This document shows positions 9,687-21,536 of a DNA stretch of 64,000 nt, one piece after another. Source of the DNA: Bretschneidera sinensis (Eukaryota; Streptophyta; Magnoliopsida; Brassicales; Akaniaceae); the NCBI GenBank assembly GCA_023935145.1, contig CM043702.1:78245320-78309319 (forward strand), written 5' to 3'. The notes beneath the pieces are model-generated. The model ran no database searches, was not told the origin of the DNA, and saw only the letters and a program-made list of their open reading frames with translations. A program made the position numbers and the translations under genes. The first letter of the stretch is position 1, and each line of letters begins with the position of its first letter.

Positions 9687-10914
9687 AATCAAAAGCATCA
9701 TATGGATATTGAGAATCTTGAAATAATGGGTTTGATGGGCTTGCTACTTTATCAAAATCAGACAGATCATTAAGAGTTTACGTGCTATCATCATCACTAT
9801 CATTAGATAATTGTGATAATTCTTTAAGTAATTTTTTTTCTCTTTCTTTGAAAGAACCTGCCGACTTGAAGAACTCTAGATAGTAGTCTTTTGTTTAATT
9901 TTTGAAAATTGTGGATGGTCAAAGATCTATTGTTTCACAACCTGAAGGTTGGCCATGTAACAACCGTACTTAGCCCACCATTTGAATTTTAAAGACCTTT
10001 TTAGGACCATGATTGAATATGGCATTTCTGAGATAACAAAATCCTAGGAGAGTATCTATGGTATTGAAAAAATAGCAAAGAAAAGCATTTCATGAGAACG
10101 TATTTTCTTTGCTGTTGTGTTTGTTTTGAAGTATGTTAATGATTCTTTAATTTTTGGGTGAAGAATGGTTTGATCATTACAAAACAAAGTCCACTAATCA
10201 AAGAACCAAATAGGAAAAATTCTGGGATATTTTTTGTCAAAAAGTATGAATGAAGAATGAGATCCGACTCTTATGAAAAAACAAACTGTACCAAGCTCTT
10301 TGGTAGTCATGGTAATTGTATGTTGGAGATATAAAAGGTATTGGCTAATAATGATCCTTAATATTATCAGGAGAAATGATTTTTAAAATCTTGCATTTTG
10401 AAAAGGTAATGAAATTAGGATCAATAGGATTTCTTGTATGGGTGATTTCAATCGAGTGGGTATCAATCAAGATGAGCTCATAGAATTTTTAGGTTTTCTG
10501 GATGTCCTCAAGAAAATAATTAAAACCTGTACGGAAAATATTGTTAGTAGCTTAATCTTTAATAACATCCGAATCATTTGTAGGTTTTGAAAAGCTAGTA
10601 CATCTAATGTACTCTTGATATGCTTTTTGAACATAATGAACGAGATAATGATTCTGGAAAGATGATATAATTTGGGCATATGATTGGGGGGATAGATTTG
10701 GAAATTCCTCAAGAGGAATGAATTTATTAGGAAATCTTGATGCCGTAAATTTTTTAGGTGTGTTGGGTTGTGTGGGCTTTTAGGGCTTGGTTGAATATGT
10801 CGCACAGTCAGCTGAGCTTTGAGGTTTATTTGAAGGTGATTGGGCTTCTTGTTTTCCATTTTGAGAGGGACTAATATTACCCGTATTGAGCCTATTTGGA
10901 GGCTTCAAACTCAT
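9685..10914 (-). pseudogene. Pararetrovirus ORF2-like gene (unknown function), near full length
   Basis: ATG at 10914 and TAA at 9687-9685 are in the same frame, 409 codons apart. Coding pattern persists throughout: IPLEEFPNLSPQSYAQIISS near the start, EFILVDT-type FYELILIDTHSIEI in the middle, then TYNYHDYQRAWYSLFF, FKWWAKYG and a serine/aspartate-rich tail. At least five in-frame stops occur, and a compensating pair of frameshifts lies between about 10175 and 9800. It starts just after the RNase H end, the place of the second ORF in florendoviruses, whose function is not known. A close plant-genome equivalent is familiar to me only as part of uncharacterised pararetroviral polyproteins, so the family call is moderate. 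Confidence 0.6.
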
Positions 10915-10924
10915 CTTGAAACAT

Positions 10925-11190
10925 GTAATTTTGGTAATCTTGATTACTCAGTGTTTGGGTTATGAAAAAATTCTCGAGTAAGAAAATCAAACAGAGAACT
11001 ATGCTCTCCTTTGATAAATTCAATATCAAAATAAAAAAATCTTAAAATTGCTTGCCATCTAGCAAAACTTTGTTTTGAAACAAGATTTTGAACATCCTTT
11101 TGTAAAACCTCTTTTGCTTATTTGTAATCGATTCTTAACAAAAAAGGTTTTGTTGTACAAATCTTCTTGAAATTTTGAAATACATAAAGA
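10925..11190 (-). pseudogene. Pararetrovirus RNase H C-terminal fragment
   Basis: Two overlapping frames give FLLRIDYK, then VLQKDVQNLVSKQSFARWQA and FDIEFIKGEHSSLFDFLTRE. This is the end of the reverse transcriptase/RNase H polyprotein of Caulimoviridae, including the D-F-I-K-G-x-x-N-S-L-x-D-F-L-T-R-E signature in altered form. A stop and a frameshift are present. At about 11190 the viral sequence stops abruptly and gypsy A reverse transcriptase begins; the rest of the viral reverse transcriptase is absent from the window's copy A. Confidence 0.75.
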
Positions 11191-11485
11191 AAAATGATAA
11201 AATTCTCATCGTGTCAGAGAATATGCTGAGCATGCACCGCGGAAAAGTAGAGGGTATATTGCATAACCCAAAAGGCATGCAACGGTAGGCAAATGTCCCA
11301 AAAGAGCAGGTAAACATCATCTTCTCCTGATCTTCGGGGTCCACAGGGACTTGGTTATATTCAGAAAAACCAGCCAAGAAGCAATAGTAATCGTGCCTAG
11401 CCAAGCACTCCACCATCTGATCAATAAATAGAAGTGGAAAATGATCCTTCCTTGTGGTCGAATTCAACTTACGGTAGTCTATACA
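11191..11485 (-). pseudogene. Gypsy A reverse transcriptase, downstream fragment
   Basis: Reads YRKLNSTTRKDHFPLLFIDQ, YYCFLAGFSEYNQVPVDPED and TFAYRCMPFGLCN, the palm and fingers region of an Athila-type reverse transcriptase. Relative to relatives it has GFSEYNQ in place of G-Y-S-G-Y-N-Q. It ends shortly before the F-M-D-D catalytic motif, where pararetroviral sequence takes over. The first codons join those at 18079 across element B. Confidence 0.9.
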
Positions 11486-12779
11486 TGTCGTGCAAGTATC
11501 TACCAAAATTAATAAGTAAATATTTGTACAGCTTTACTTGCAAGTGCACAAGGTCAACAGTATCATAGTGTGCAAATGCGAGATCATCTCCACAGGGATT
11601 GGTGAATTTCGCTTTAGAATTAGTTTCGCAATATAAAACGATAGAAATAAATGTTGAGTTTGGATTTATAATGATAAAGGTGTAGGGACTTGATATCCAC
11701 CACTAATCATGCTACCACAACAAAACAATATGCCAATGCTTTACTCATGTCATGAATACCTAATGTTTGTCAACCTAAGGGCATGGTGTATACTCCTTAA
11801 ACTATTGATTTCCCTAAGCAACGAGTTAGGCATCGTGTATACTCTAACTCTTTTTTTTCTTAAGGGATTAAGCATGGTGTATACTCAGTTGTTCCTTAAG
11901 AGAGCATAAGATCTGTGGAAATTGACAACCACATAAGTCCTAGGGCATGGTTTATACTCTCGGTTTCCCATGTTGATTAACCCGAGAACCTAGCGTGGAT
12001 TTCTTTTGTTACTATTGTTAAACCCAGGACTCGGTCATCCAAATTGAATCAACTAACTAATCCATACCACATGCATATGTCGATCAGGCAAACAGATACG
12101 AGGAATTTAAATAAAAACATACATTAATCAAGTTAAGAATCACAACATAAATATCGCAAAGGCGCCAATACTAAATTATTGAATAAACATGATTAGGGCT
12201 TCAATCAAGCCCTTACTAAGAAATTAGTTACACATGGTTTTGATGCTAAACATCATCATAAAATAAAATAAAGAGGAAAGAAGAAACCCAAGAGAGCTCA
12301 TTTGAAGAGTCGTCAATTCTTATGTGAAATCCCCTCTGACCTCTGGCCTCTCTTGTTTCTATGTTTACGGGCCTATTTATAAGGTTTAGGAAGCCCTAGA
12401 AACATCTAAAAACCCTAGAACTCATAAAATAAAACCCTAAGTTTATTTCCAAAATAGGTTATGTTGTTTTATTGTTTACTGCCGCACGTGTGCGCTCGAT
12501 CGCATATTGGTGCGCTCGATCGGATGGTGCGCTCGAGCCTTCTTCTTGTGCACACAAGTGCTGATGCGCTCGATCGTTTTTCTTGTGCGCTCGATTGCAC
12601 TTAGGCAGACATTAGTTTTTCTAGATTTGCTCTCTGAGTTCCAAAATACTTCATTTTCTCCAATAACCTATAAAAACACAGAAAACACATAAAGGAAATA
12701 AAACAGAATAAAATACGCAAACTAAAAGCTTAACAAATTAAATTAAGGGGCTTAAATAAGAATATTTAAGTACTTATCA
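11486..12779 (-). repeat. 3' LTR of gypsy B
   Basis: 1294 bp, matching 16782-18073 with modest divergence. The minus strand carries a TATA box TTATAAATAG at about 12373-12382. Five TGCGCTCGAT-type motifs lie within 12491-12600. It ends at the ATACA target duplication. Confidence 0.95.
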
Positions 12780-12816
12780 TACCCCTAAACTTACATATTG
12801 CTAGTCCCTTAGCAAT
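12780..12816 (-). other. Gypsy B polypurine tract and hairpin
   Basis: On the minus strand, AAGTTTAGGGGTA directly abuts the 3' LTR and serves as plus-strand primer. Seventeen bases from the LTR lies a perfect inverted repeat, ATTGCTA-AGGGAC-TAGCAAT (12797-12816), also found in D and E at the same distance. Confidence 0.8.
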
Positions 12817-14160
12817 ACGAAACTAAAAACTAAATGAAAAACAAAGATACAAAGATAAATCCATCATTTATGGTTTCCAAAAATTTGAGTGTCTCACAAA
12901 ACCATGATATTTATTCATGAGTATGCTTAAAATATAAACCCATCTTCACAATGAATAGGAAATTTAAAATCTAATTACTTACAAGAGGCCAGCTAAGGTG
13001 TCACAAGTCCGACTCAGTGTTAGGTGAACTAGCACATAAAAAATGAAGCTTCCAAATAACTCCAATGTATAGTGTTTCGATGTCTCAAGATTCACCGAAT
13101 TTCCTATCAGAATGAACAATAATGGCATAGTTTTATTTCCTTCTTTTCTTTTATTATGAGATTTTTGCCATGTTTAGTTCCCTTAAGCTTTCTAATTGAC
13201 CCATGTAGCGAGTGTTTAGCCAATGACTCTCAAACCAGATGGTTTTAGGGCATTAGGTGTAAAGACACCCCTAAGGACTTACTAACTCGAGTAAAAAAAG
13301 CTACGAAACTAACTGGTCTTAATGCTGCCAAGCAAAATTCCCACCTTTTGACGTGAAACTCACTGCTTACTGAGGCAAGAGGTCCAATTACTCAATGGAA
13401 AGTTTATTTAATGATCATTATGAGAAAAATTCCCACCTTTTGACATGAACACTCACTGCTTACTAAGGCAAGAGGTCCAGTTACTCAGTGGAAAGTTTAT
13501 TTAATGATCATTACGAGCATTTTATTTTCTTTTTTTGTGCAATAATTTTTTTTTTCTATTTTTCTATGCCAAAGTGTTTATCTAACAAGTCATCCGATTA
13601 CAATTAAGCCATGGAAACATACATATTAGAATTACATGTCATACCCCACACAATTATGTGCTAATGTACTCGTGTCAGATTAAATCAAACTTATGAATTC
13701 TTAAATGCCTTAAAGTAAGTAATTAAACTTTTAAAACTTTATTATTAGACCATGTGTTCTAGATTTTAAGCTTACTGATGATATCTTATCATAATATTCG
13801 GTTAGATCAACCAAAATTTTTATAACAATATGAACATGCATTTATCTTTTCAATAATAATAAAAAAACTGGGACAGAGTGTGTGTGAATATGTCTCCCAT
13901 ACCCCCAAACTTAAACTACACATTGTCCCTAATATGTGAATAACATGGAAAGATCTGACCTGGGAGATGGAGAACTAGCTGGTTGGCATGGCTCATAGCA
14001 CACCCCCAAACTTGAACTGATGCACACACATTGTCCTTGAAAAAGAAAAACGAAAGTAATACCGGAAAACAAAAGATACTAAAAGTAAATAGTGATGAGA
14101 AAAACAAAAGGTCAACATAAAAATAAATACTAACAAGAAATGTGAAAAATACTAAAAATA
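12817..14160 (-). other. Gypsy B 3' noncoding region
   Basis: About 1.3 kb with no coding pattern between the conserved tail and the polypurine tract. It contains a 92-bp tandem duplication (13334-13517) and two copies of a motif reading, on the minus strand, GGACAATGTG then AAGTTTGGGGGT (about 13905-13945 and 13985-14035). Similar motifs occur in elements D and E. Confidence 0.7.
13334..13517. repeat. 92-bp tandem duplication in gypsy B
   Basis: Two adjacent copies starting at 13334 and 13426, each with AAAATTCCCACCTTTTGAC, AAGAGGTCCA and GGAAAGTTTATTTAATGATC. They differ at several positions. Confidence 0.9.
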
Positions 14161-14164
14161 AATG

Positions 14165-14577
14165 GATATGCTGTGGGGTGCCTCCCATAAGCGCTAAGTT
14201 TTATGTCTTCAGCCAGATGCTTTTATTCCCTCCTAGAAAAGCATAAGTTGAATGCACCAGCAACTTCTTCAATGCCAAATTTGTTGCTTGGATGCTTTGG
14301 AGATGCCTTAAGGATGTGCACAGCTTCAATGATGTTATCAATAACATTTGTAGATTCTAGCTCAATATCTACTCTTGTTAAACTATGGGTGAGAGTGGAC
14401 TCCAATGGATTAAGGTGATAGACCTGAAAAACTTCCTCAACAAAACTTTACGTCATGCATACATTAAAACATTTCATATCATCTTGGGGTAATTTTAATG
14501 CATCAAATATTGTGAATTCGACCTTCTCACTATTTATCTTCATACTTACAATACCCTTTTTCACACAAATTTTTGTA
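14165..14577 (-). pseudogene. Gypsy B protease end and conserved C-terminal tail
   Basis: Downstream remnant in several frames: MRTANTKICVKKGIVSM with FTIFDALKLP (the part that normally follows L-G-R-P-F in Athila-type proteases), then a HLNPLESTLTHSLTR segment, then ending LAEDIKLSAYGRHP. The last motif and its DNA (AAACTTAGCGCT then ATGGGAGGCACCCC) are shared with D and E. The central protease between the active site and this part is deleted, and the whole polymerase region that would normally follow is absent. Confidence 0.7.
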
Positions 14578-16509
14578 TTAGCAGTTCTCATAAAGGGTCT
14601 CAAATACATTGTATGGCAGCAAGTTGACACCAACCCCTAGGTCTAGTAATGCCTCAGAAAGCTGGTTACCTATCCTGTAAGGAATGGTAAAGCTACCTGG
14701 ATCTTTTAGCTTGGGTGGTAGTTTCCTTAACAATATTGCACTTACCTCTTCAGTTAAAGCCATTGTATCATGCTCCTGAAACTTACTTTTATTAGTGCAA
14801 CAATCTTTAAAAAATTTAGCATATGCAGGAGTTTGTTGAATTGCATTTAATAAATGAATATTTATCTCTACTTTTCTCAAAATTTCAAACATATCAAGTA
14901 ATTTATTTTCTTTCTTTGGCTATACTAACCTTTGAGAGAAGGGTGGTGCATTCACCTTCTCCATCTCACTTATCTTTGATGTGGATGCTTTATTTGGAGA
15001 TGCTTGTGCAGGCTCATCAGCGCCTATGATCTTACCATTTCTGAGAGTTGTCACGGCATTCAGTTGTTAATGTCCTCTTGGATTAGGTAGTGTTTAGGCT
15101 GGAAGTTCACCCAGCTTTATTTAACTCAACTCTTTAGCTATTTGCCCCACTTATACTTCTAGTCTTTGAATAGCTTGCTCATGCTTTGCATTGATTTGTC
15201 TTTGCTCAGTCTGAAATTGTCTTTCCTCTGCCATGAACTATTCTTGTGAAGTTATTAGTTGTTGTTGTTAGGTTGCCAATTGCCTCACAAGACTCTCTAG
15301 GTCATTCTGTTTTGATTTCGGAACTGGCTGGGTTGCTTGTTGGGAATTTCTTTGTTGCCCTTGAAGGTTCAAGGGATTTTGATTATTGCTCCATGAGAGG
15401 TTGGGGTGGTTCCGCCATCTAGGATTGTAGGTAATTACATATGGGTTATTCATGGGAGGATAGTTGTTCGGTCCCACATAATTCGCTTGCTCTGGATCTG
15501 CAGATGAATATAAAGGACAAGTCTTAGTATTATGATCAAAATGAGAACATATAGCACATACCTGGAGTGGTGTAGCTTGTGGACTAGGTAAGCCGTTCTG
15601 AGCAGTCATGGCTTTAACAAGCAGATTTAGTTTCCTCTCCACAGCAGCTATCTGATTAGAGGATCCACCATTTAAAGTCACCTCATACATACCTTTGCTC
15701 TTAACTCCTTATCTACCTCTAGAAGAGAATTGCTGGGTGTGCTCACTTAATGTCTCAAACAGTTCCATGGCTTCTTCACTGCTCTTTTCCATCAGCACAC
15801 CTCCATAACCTGAATCCACAATACCTTTATTTAAATCACTCAAACCTTTATAAAAAGCTTGTACCAGTTCATCTTGAGGTCGATTATGATGTGGGCATCT
15901 GAGTAGCAGCTCATTAAAGTGTCCCCATGCCTCAAAGAACCGGTCTCCATCCTTCTGTTGGAAATATTGAATCGTCTTCCTCATTTGTCTTGTCTTTTGA
16001 GCTAGGAAAAACTTCCTTAGGAACTTACGAGCCAACTCTTCCCAAGTATGGATAAAAACTACAGGCAATGAATTGTATCATAGTTTAGCATTATCTTTTA
16101 AAGAAAAAGGGAAAAGAATTAACCTGATTCCCTCTTGGTCTAGGCCTCGGATATGCTGGAACTTGCATAGGTCAAAGAATTCCCAAAGATGTAAGTGTGG
16201 GTCCTCAGCAGGTGTACCCTTTAAATGAGTTAAAGCACTGAGTATCTGTGGGCATATGTAATAATTTCCTTCCGCCTCAGGTTGGTAAGTGATACATGAA
16301 GGCTTGTCGAGGTTCCGTGGAATGAAAGATTGCTTCATGTGTCTTCACTTTGGTAGCGGTTGGTTGTCAAGTTGTTCCCCCATTTGTGCTTCTCCCTCGA
16401 ATTCCTCTTCTACCACTTCAATGTTATCTCTAAGCCTTTGTCGAATGGTCTGCTTAAGCTCTGTATCGAGGGGAAAGAATGTTGGATTCCTATATCGAAG
16501 CCTTTGCAT
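14578..16509 (-). pseudogene. Gypsy B gag-protease frame with nonsense codons
   Basis: From an ATG at 16509 one reading frame of about 640 codons persists to 14578, broken by stops but apparently not by frameshifts. Its start, MQRLRYRNPTFFPLDTELK, matches the gypsy A gag start. The gag core has EDPHLHLWEFFDLCKF, then LILFPFSLKDNAKL, then FLRKFFLAQKT and FNELLLRCPHHN. A zinc-knuckle-like CAICSHFDHNTKTC lies near 15555-15515. The protease part ends with ALLDLGVGVNLLPYNVFETL, in which the active site is D-L-G as in Athila/Tat relatives. It encodes the virus-like particle shell and a truncated protease. Stops lie near 16350, 16076, 15706 and several after 15268. Confidence 0.85.
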
Positions 16510-16754
16510 AAATTAGTTAAACCGCTTCAGTGCAGCAGCTTCAGTACTACTGCTCGGGTAGTCTCTGCCTCGAGTGCGCTCGATCGCACAAAGCACTGCA
16601 CTTGATCGCAGTGCCAAAAACTTGTTCTACTACACACCGGAAACATAAAAACAGAAAACAAAAAGAAGAAATAGTTTAGATCTTTTGATGAACCAAAATA
16701 AAATAGACAGAAAAATAAAACTGAACGAAAATATTTCTAAATAGAAATTTAGCG

Positions 16755-16781
16755 CAATCCTCGGCAACGACGCCAAAAACT
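16755..16781 (-). other. Primer binding site of gypsy B
   Basis: Just inside the 5' LTR the minus strand reads TGGCGTCGTTGCCGAGGAT, close to the TGGCGCCGTTGCCGGGGA type site (tRNA-Asp) usual in Athila-type elements. Confidence 0.85.
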
Positions 16782-18073
16782 TGTCGTGCAAGTATCTACC
16801 TAAATTAATAAGCAAATATTTATACAGTTACTTGCAAGTGCATAAGGTCAACAGTAGCATAGTGTGCAAATGCGAGATCATCTCTACAGGGATTGGTGAA
16901 TTTCACTTTAGAATTAGTTTCGCAATATAAAATGATAGAAATAAATGTTTGAGTTTGGATTGATAATGATAAAGGCATTGGGACTTGATATCGACCACTA
17001 ATCATGCTACCACAATAAAACAATATGCCAATACTTTACTCATGTCATGAATACCTAATATTTGTCAACCTAAGGGCATGGTGTATACTCCTTAAGCTAT
17101 TGATTTCCCTAAGCAACGAGTTAGGTATGGTGTATACTCTAACTCTTTTCTTTCTTAAGGGATTCAGCGTGGTGTATGCTGAGTTGTTCCTTAAGAGAGC
17201 ATAAAATCTGTGAAAATCAACAACCACATAAGTCTTAGGGCACGGTGTATACTCCCGGTTTCCCATGTTGATTAACCCAAGAACCCGAGGTGGATTTCTT
17301 TTGTTAATATTGTTAAACCTAGGACTCAGTCATCCATATTGATTCAACTAACTAATCCATAACACATGCAAATGTCGATCAGTGAAACACATACGAGGAA
17401 TTTAAATAAAAACATGCATTAATCAAGTTAAGAATCGCAGCATAAATATCGCAAAGGTGCCAATACTGAATTATTAAGTAAACATGATTAGGGCTTCAAT
17501 CATGCCCTTACTAAAAATTAGTTACACATGGTTTTGATGCTAAACATTATCATAAAATAAAATAAAGAGGAAAGAAGAATCCCAAGAAAGCTCCTTTGAA
17601 GAGTTGTCAATTCTTCTGTGAAATCCTTTTTGGCCTCTGGCCTCCCTTGTTTCTGTGTTTACAGGCCTATTTATAAGGTTTAGGAAGCCCAAGAAACATC
17701 TAAAAACCCTATAACTCGTACAATAAAACCCTAAGTTTATTTCTAAAATAGATTATTTGTTTTACTGTTTACTGTCATACGTGTGCGCTCGATCGCATAT
17801 TGGTGCGCTTGATCGCAAGGTACGCTCAAGCCTTCTTCTTGTCCACATGAGTGCTGATGAACTCGATCGTTCTTCTTGTGCGCTCGATCGCACTGAGGCA
17901 AACACCAGTTTTTCCACATTTGCTCTATGAGTGCCAAAATGCTTCATTTTCTCTAAGAACCTATAAAAACACAGAGAACAAAGAAAGGAAATAAAATAGA
18001 ATAAAATATGCAAACTAAGAGCTTAACAAATGTAAATTAAGGGGCTTAAATATGAATATTTAAGCACTTATCA
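16782..18073 (-). repeat. 5' LTR of gypsy B
   Basis: 1292 bp, partner of 11486-12779. A TATA box (TTATAAATAG on the minus strand) lies at about 17667-17676. The TGCGCTCGATCG array lies at 17783-17892, with some copies mutated at CpG. ATACA target duplication follows at 18074-18078. Confidence 0.95.
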
Positions 18074-18078
18074 ATACA

Positions 18079-19316
18079 CACTCTCCATCTTAACTGAACA
18101 CGAGTTGGCACCAACTTGTCATCCTTATTCTTCACTACCGTCAATCCAACTCGCTTAAGAACAACATGAATTGGGCTCACCCACTTGCTATCAGAGATTG
18201 GATAAATGATCCCTACATCAAACAACTTTATCACTTCAGTCCTCACAACCTCTTGCATAGATAGGTTGAGCCTTCTTTGTGTCTCTTTTGATGGCTTGGC
18301 ATTCTCCTTCAAATATATCTTGTGCATCACCACCGAGGCGCTGATCCCCTTGATATCCTCGAAAGTCCAGTCGATAGCTTCCTTGTGCTCTCTTAACACG
18401 TCCAATAATTTCTCCTCATGAGCATCAACCAAATCTGAAGCTATAATCACAGGCAAAGAATCTACTGGACCTAGGAACTTATACTTAAGATTGTCTGGTA
18501 AAGGCTTAAGTTCCTTCTTGGGGGGCTCAGGTGCTGCGGTCTCCTCCATCTCACTGCTCTCCTGAGGAGTAGACTCTAAAATGGCATTCACTTACTCAGA
18601 TAACTTATCCATATCCAAATCCTCTCCAAACTGAGTAAAACATACTTCCAGGGGGTCCTCAATGCTTGATTCATCCACAGTCTCCTCAATAATCTCCTCT
18701 ATTAAGCATACATTTCTTACTTCATTATATTCCAGTGGTTGCTTACTAATATCAAGGATATTCAGCTCTACTGTCATATTTCCGAAGGAAATCTTCATCA
18801 CCCCTGTCCTACAATTTATTAGGGCATTAGCCGTGGCTAAGAATGGTCGCCCTAGAATCACCGGTATCTGAATCCCCACATTTTGAACCGGCTCTGTGTC
18901 AAGCACAATAAAATTCACGGGCAAATAAAACTTATCCACCTTTATCAAAACATCCTCAATTATTCCCCATGGTATCTTCACTGACCTGTCAATAAATTGA
19001 AGCGTCATGGATGTTAGCTTCAATTCTCCTAACCCTAACTGCAAATAGATTGAGTAAGGCAAAATATTCACACTCGCTCCTAGATCCAAAAGGGCCCTCT
19101 CAATCCGACTGACTCCTATCATACAAGAGATGGTAGGATGCCTCGGGTCCTTATACTTGATGGGCAGCTTGCACTGAAGGATTGAGCTAACCGAGTCCTC
19201 CTCGTGACAGTGATCAAGTCCTTTAAGAACTTGGCATATGATGGCACTTGCTGGATCGGGTCCCAAAAATGGGATATTGATTTTGACCTGCTTGAACACC
19301 TCCAGAATGTCCTCAA
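18079..19316 (-). pseudogene. Gypsy A protease and start of reverse transcriptase
   Basis: One frame from 19299 down to 18079 with a single TAA at 18592. The protease contains ALLDLGASVNILPYSIYLQL and later VILGRPFLATANALINCRTG, the D-L-G-A active site and the L-G-R-P-F flap-side motif of Athila/Tat proteases. The reverse transcriptase start follows: LREHKEAIDWTFEDIKGIS, IYPISDSKWVSPIHVVLKR and WRVCI, where element B interrupts. Protease would process the polyprotein; reverse transcriptase would copy element RNA. The single stop and the nested insertion make it non-functional. Confidence 0.9.
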
Positions 19317-19319
19317 ACT

Positions 19320-21076
19320 TCCATCCTTTCTTGGGTGCTTCTAATCTCTCATGGGAAAGCGCTTTAGCTACAAATGACCTAGGAAGATCATTAACAGTAG
19401 GTGTGGCTGTAGATGGCTCAACATCTCTCTTCTCCTTGTTTCCACTTTCTTGCCCTTACTGTATAGCAGGGTTCTCTTCCACTGGATTGTCCACTTGTCT
19501 CCCAGACCTCAATGTGACATTCAATTGCACTTGTTCTTACCCATTCATAGGAGTTGATGAATTTTCAACCGCAAATTATCCCTTCGAGTTGGGCACGGGT
19601 TGACTGGGGAGCTTTCCCTTCTCTCTTTCACCTAAGTGACTTGCGATTTGACCCATTTGACTCTCTAGCTTGGTAATCACTTGGGTGTTTACTATTTTTG
19701 CACTCCTCACTTTGCTGATGGATTGGCCAGTCATCTTCATGAAATCCTTGAGGGTGTCCTCCAATGACTGTGAAACCGACGCTGTAGCTTGAGTGAGAGC
19801 TTGGTAAGCGGGTGATGGTGCTGGATGGGCTGAGTGACCATGATTTGGAACTGGTGGAGGAAATCTGGGAGAGTATTCATTGTGATCATGATGAGGGGCT
19901 CCTCCTTGATTCATTGGTTGGTTCAGCTTCCATGAAAAATTAGGGTGGTTCCGTCACCTTAGATTGTAAGTCTCGGAGTAAGATCCATTTGATTGCTTCC
20001 GATAGTCAATGAAAGCATTCACTTGTTCCATAAGATACTCGGCAAAAGCCAACATAGATGGAAAATTTTTTGCTAAATGCATAGGACTAGCATAGATGAA
20101 ACAACTATCAACATTGAATGTATTGGCAGTATTGATGGACTGGCCCACAGCGAGAGCGTCAACCTTCTTGGTGAGAGCATCTATCTTTATCCTCAAATCA
20201 ATATCCTCCTTAATCTCATAGATGCCTCCTTTCCTAGGGGCACGAATAAATTTGTCTCGACAGCTTGAAAAATCCCACTACTGTGAGTTGTCAGACAACT
20301 TATCCAATGCCTTGTATGCTTCATCTCCCGTCAAACTTAAGAATGCCCCCCATTCATAGACTCGATCATGCTACGGTTGGGTCGAGTTAACCCTTGGTAG
20401 AAGAACTGAACGAGTCTCCACTTCTCATATCCATGTGGAGGGCATCTGATCAATAACTCTTTGAAACACTCCCAACTCTTAGAAAACTTCTCATCCTCTT
20501 CCTGAATAAAAGAACTAATCTCCTTTTGGCACTCATTCACTTTAGACATTGGGAAAAACTTATTATAAAATTTACTAAACAAGCTTTCCCAAGATGTAAT
20601 AGACCCGGTCGTGTTGGAATCCAACCATGCCCTAGTTCTATCAAGAAGAGAGAAAGAGAAAAGTCTAAGATGGACTGACTCATCAGAGAAGTTTTGGAAC
20701 TTGAATGTGGTACAAATATCTTTGAACTTCTTCACATGGCTGTAAGGATTTTCAAGATCCAAGCCATGAAATGAAGGTAGGAGTTAGATGACATATGGCT
20801 TTAGATCAAAATAGGTAGCATTGGTTGGTGGCAACACTATACAAGAAGGGGAGTTAGTCGCAACGAGTGCAAAAAATCCCTAAGGGATGTAGTGAAGTCC
20901 ACGTTCCAAGCTCTAGGTTGCACTACATTCTCCGGTTGATTTGCATTCCTTAAATTGTCTCCCATCTCAATTGTCTCTCTCTCTCTCAACAAGTGCTCTC
21001 TTATTTCTCCTAAGGTTCTTTCTATTTTGAGATCTAAAGGTATCAACTCAAAGTTCAGGAATCTCCAACCAAGCAT
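19320..21076 (-). pseudogene. Gypsy A gag, broken
   Basis: Starts MLGWRFLNFELIPLDLKIER (ATG at 21076, preferred because it aligns with the gypsy B gag start). The core reads ENPYSHVKKFKDICTTFKFQ, LFSFSLLDRTRAWLDS, SLFSKFYNKFFPMSK and CFKELLIRCPPHGYEKW, the shell-forming retrotransposon gag domain. A zinc-knuckle region is degenerate (CFIYASPMHLAKNFP), so RNA binding would be impaired. Two frameshifts (between 20837 and 20762, and between 20337 and 20196) and stops split the frame. Confidence 0.85.
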
Positions 21077-21507
21077 ACACCACACAAAAAGCAATAAAAT
21101 AAACTAACTAGCAGAAACAAAAGAATAAAATAAAATACAAATAACAAATAGCAATAAAATAAAATAAAATAAATGCAAATACAGAAAAAACACAATACTC
21201 ACAAAATGGACTAACAAAAATTGGCAAAAAAAATTTTCTCAGCTGCTGCCGGTTTGCTGATGATGTTTACGGAGATGCGCTCGACCACAGGTAAAGCGTG
21301 ATTCGACAGACTGCAAAAACAAATCAAACCAAAATTTTCTTTTGTTTTTTATTTATATATATATATTTATATTTTTTGTGGGCAATTGCAAATAGAAACA
21401 ATTAAACTAGAATAAAATTGCAAAAAGAAAAATAAAACAAAAATGTTAACTAAACTAGTAGAAAAATAAAATTAATTCAGACAAAAATTTAATTTTCACA
21501 AACAAAA

Positions 21508-21536
21508 CAAATCCTCGGCAACGGCACCAAAAAACT
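21508..21536 (-). other. Primer binding site of gypsy A
   Basis: The minus strand reads TGGTGCCGTTGCCGAGGAT next to the 5' LTR, one base from gypsy B's site type; tRNA-Asp-like. Confidence 0.8.

Larger units (their letters stand above)
11486..18073 (-). mobile_element. Non-autonomous Ty3/gypsy element B
   Basis: A structurally complete 6.6-kb element with LTRs at 11486-12779 and 16782-18073, beginning TGATAAGT and ending CGACA when read on the minus strand. Flanking 5-bp duplications are ATACA at 11481-11485 and ATACA at 18074-18078. It interrupts a conserved W-R-V-C-I-D-Y-R-K segment of gypsy A reverse transcriptase. Between the LTRs are a primer site, one gag-protease frame, a conserved tail and a polypurine tract, but no reverse transcriptase, RNase H or integrase. 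It would depend on enzymes supplied by a relative. Confidence 0.93.
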
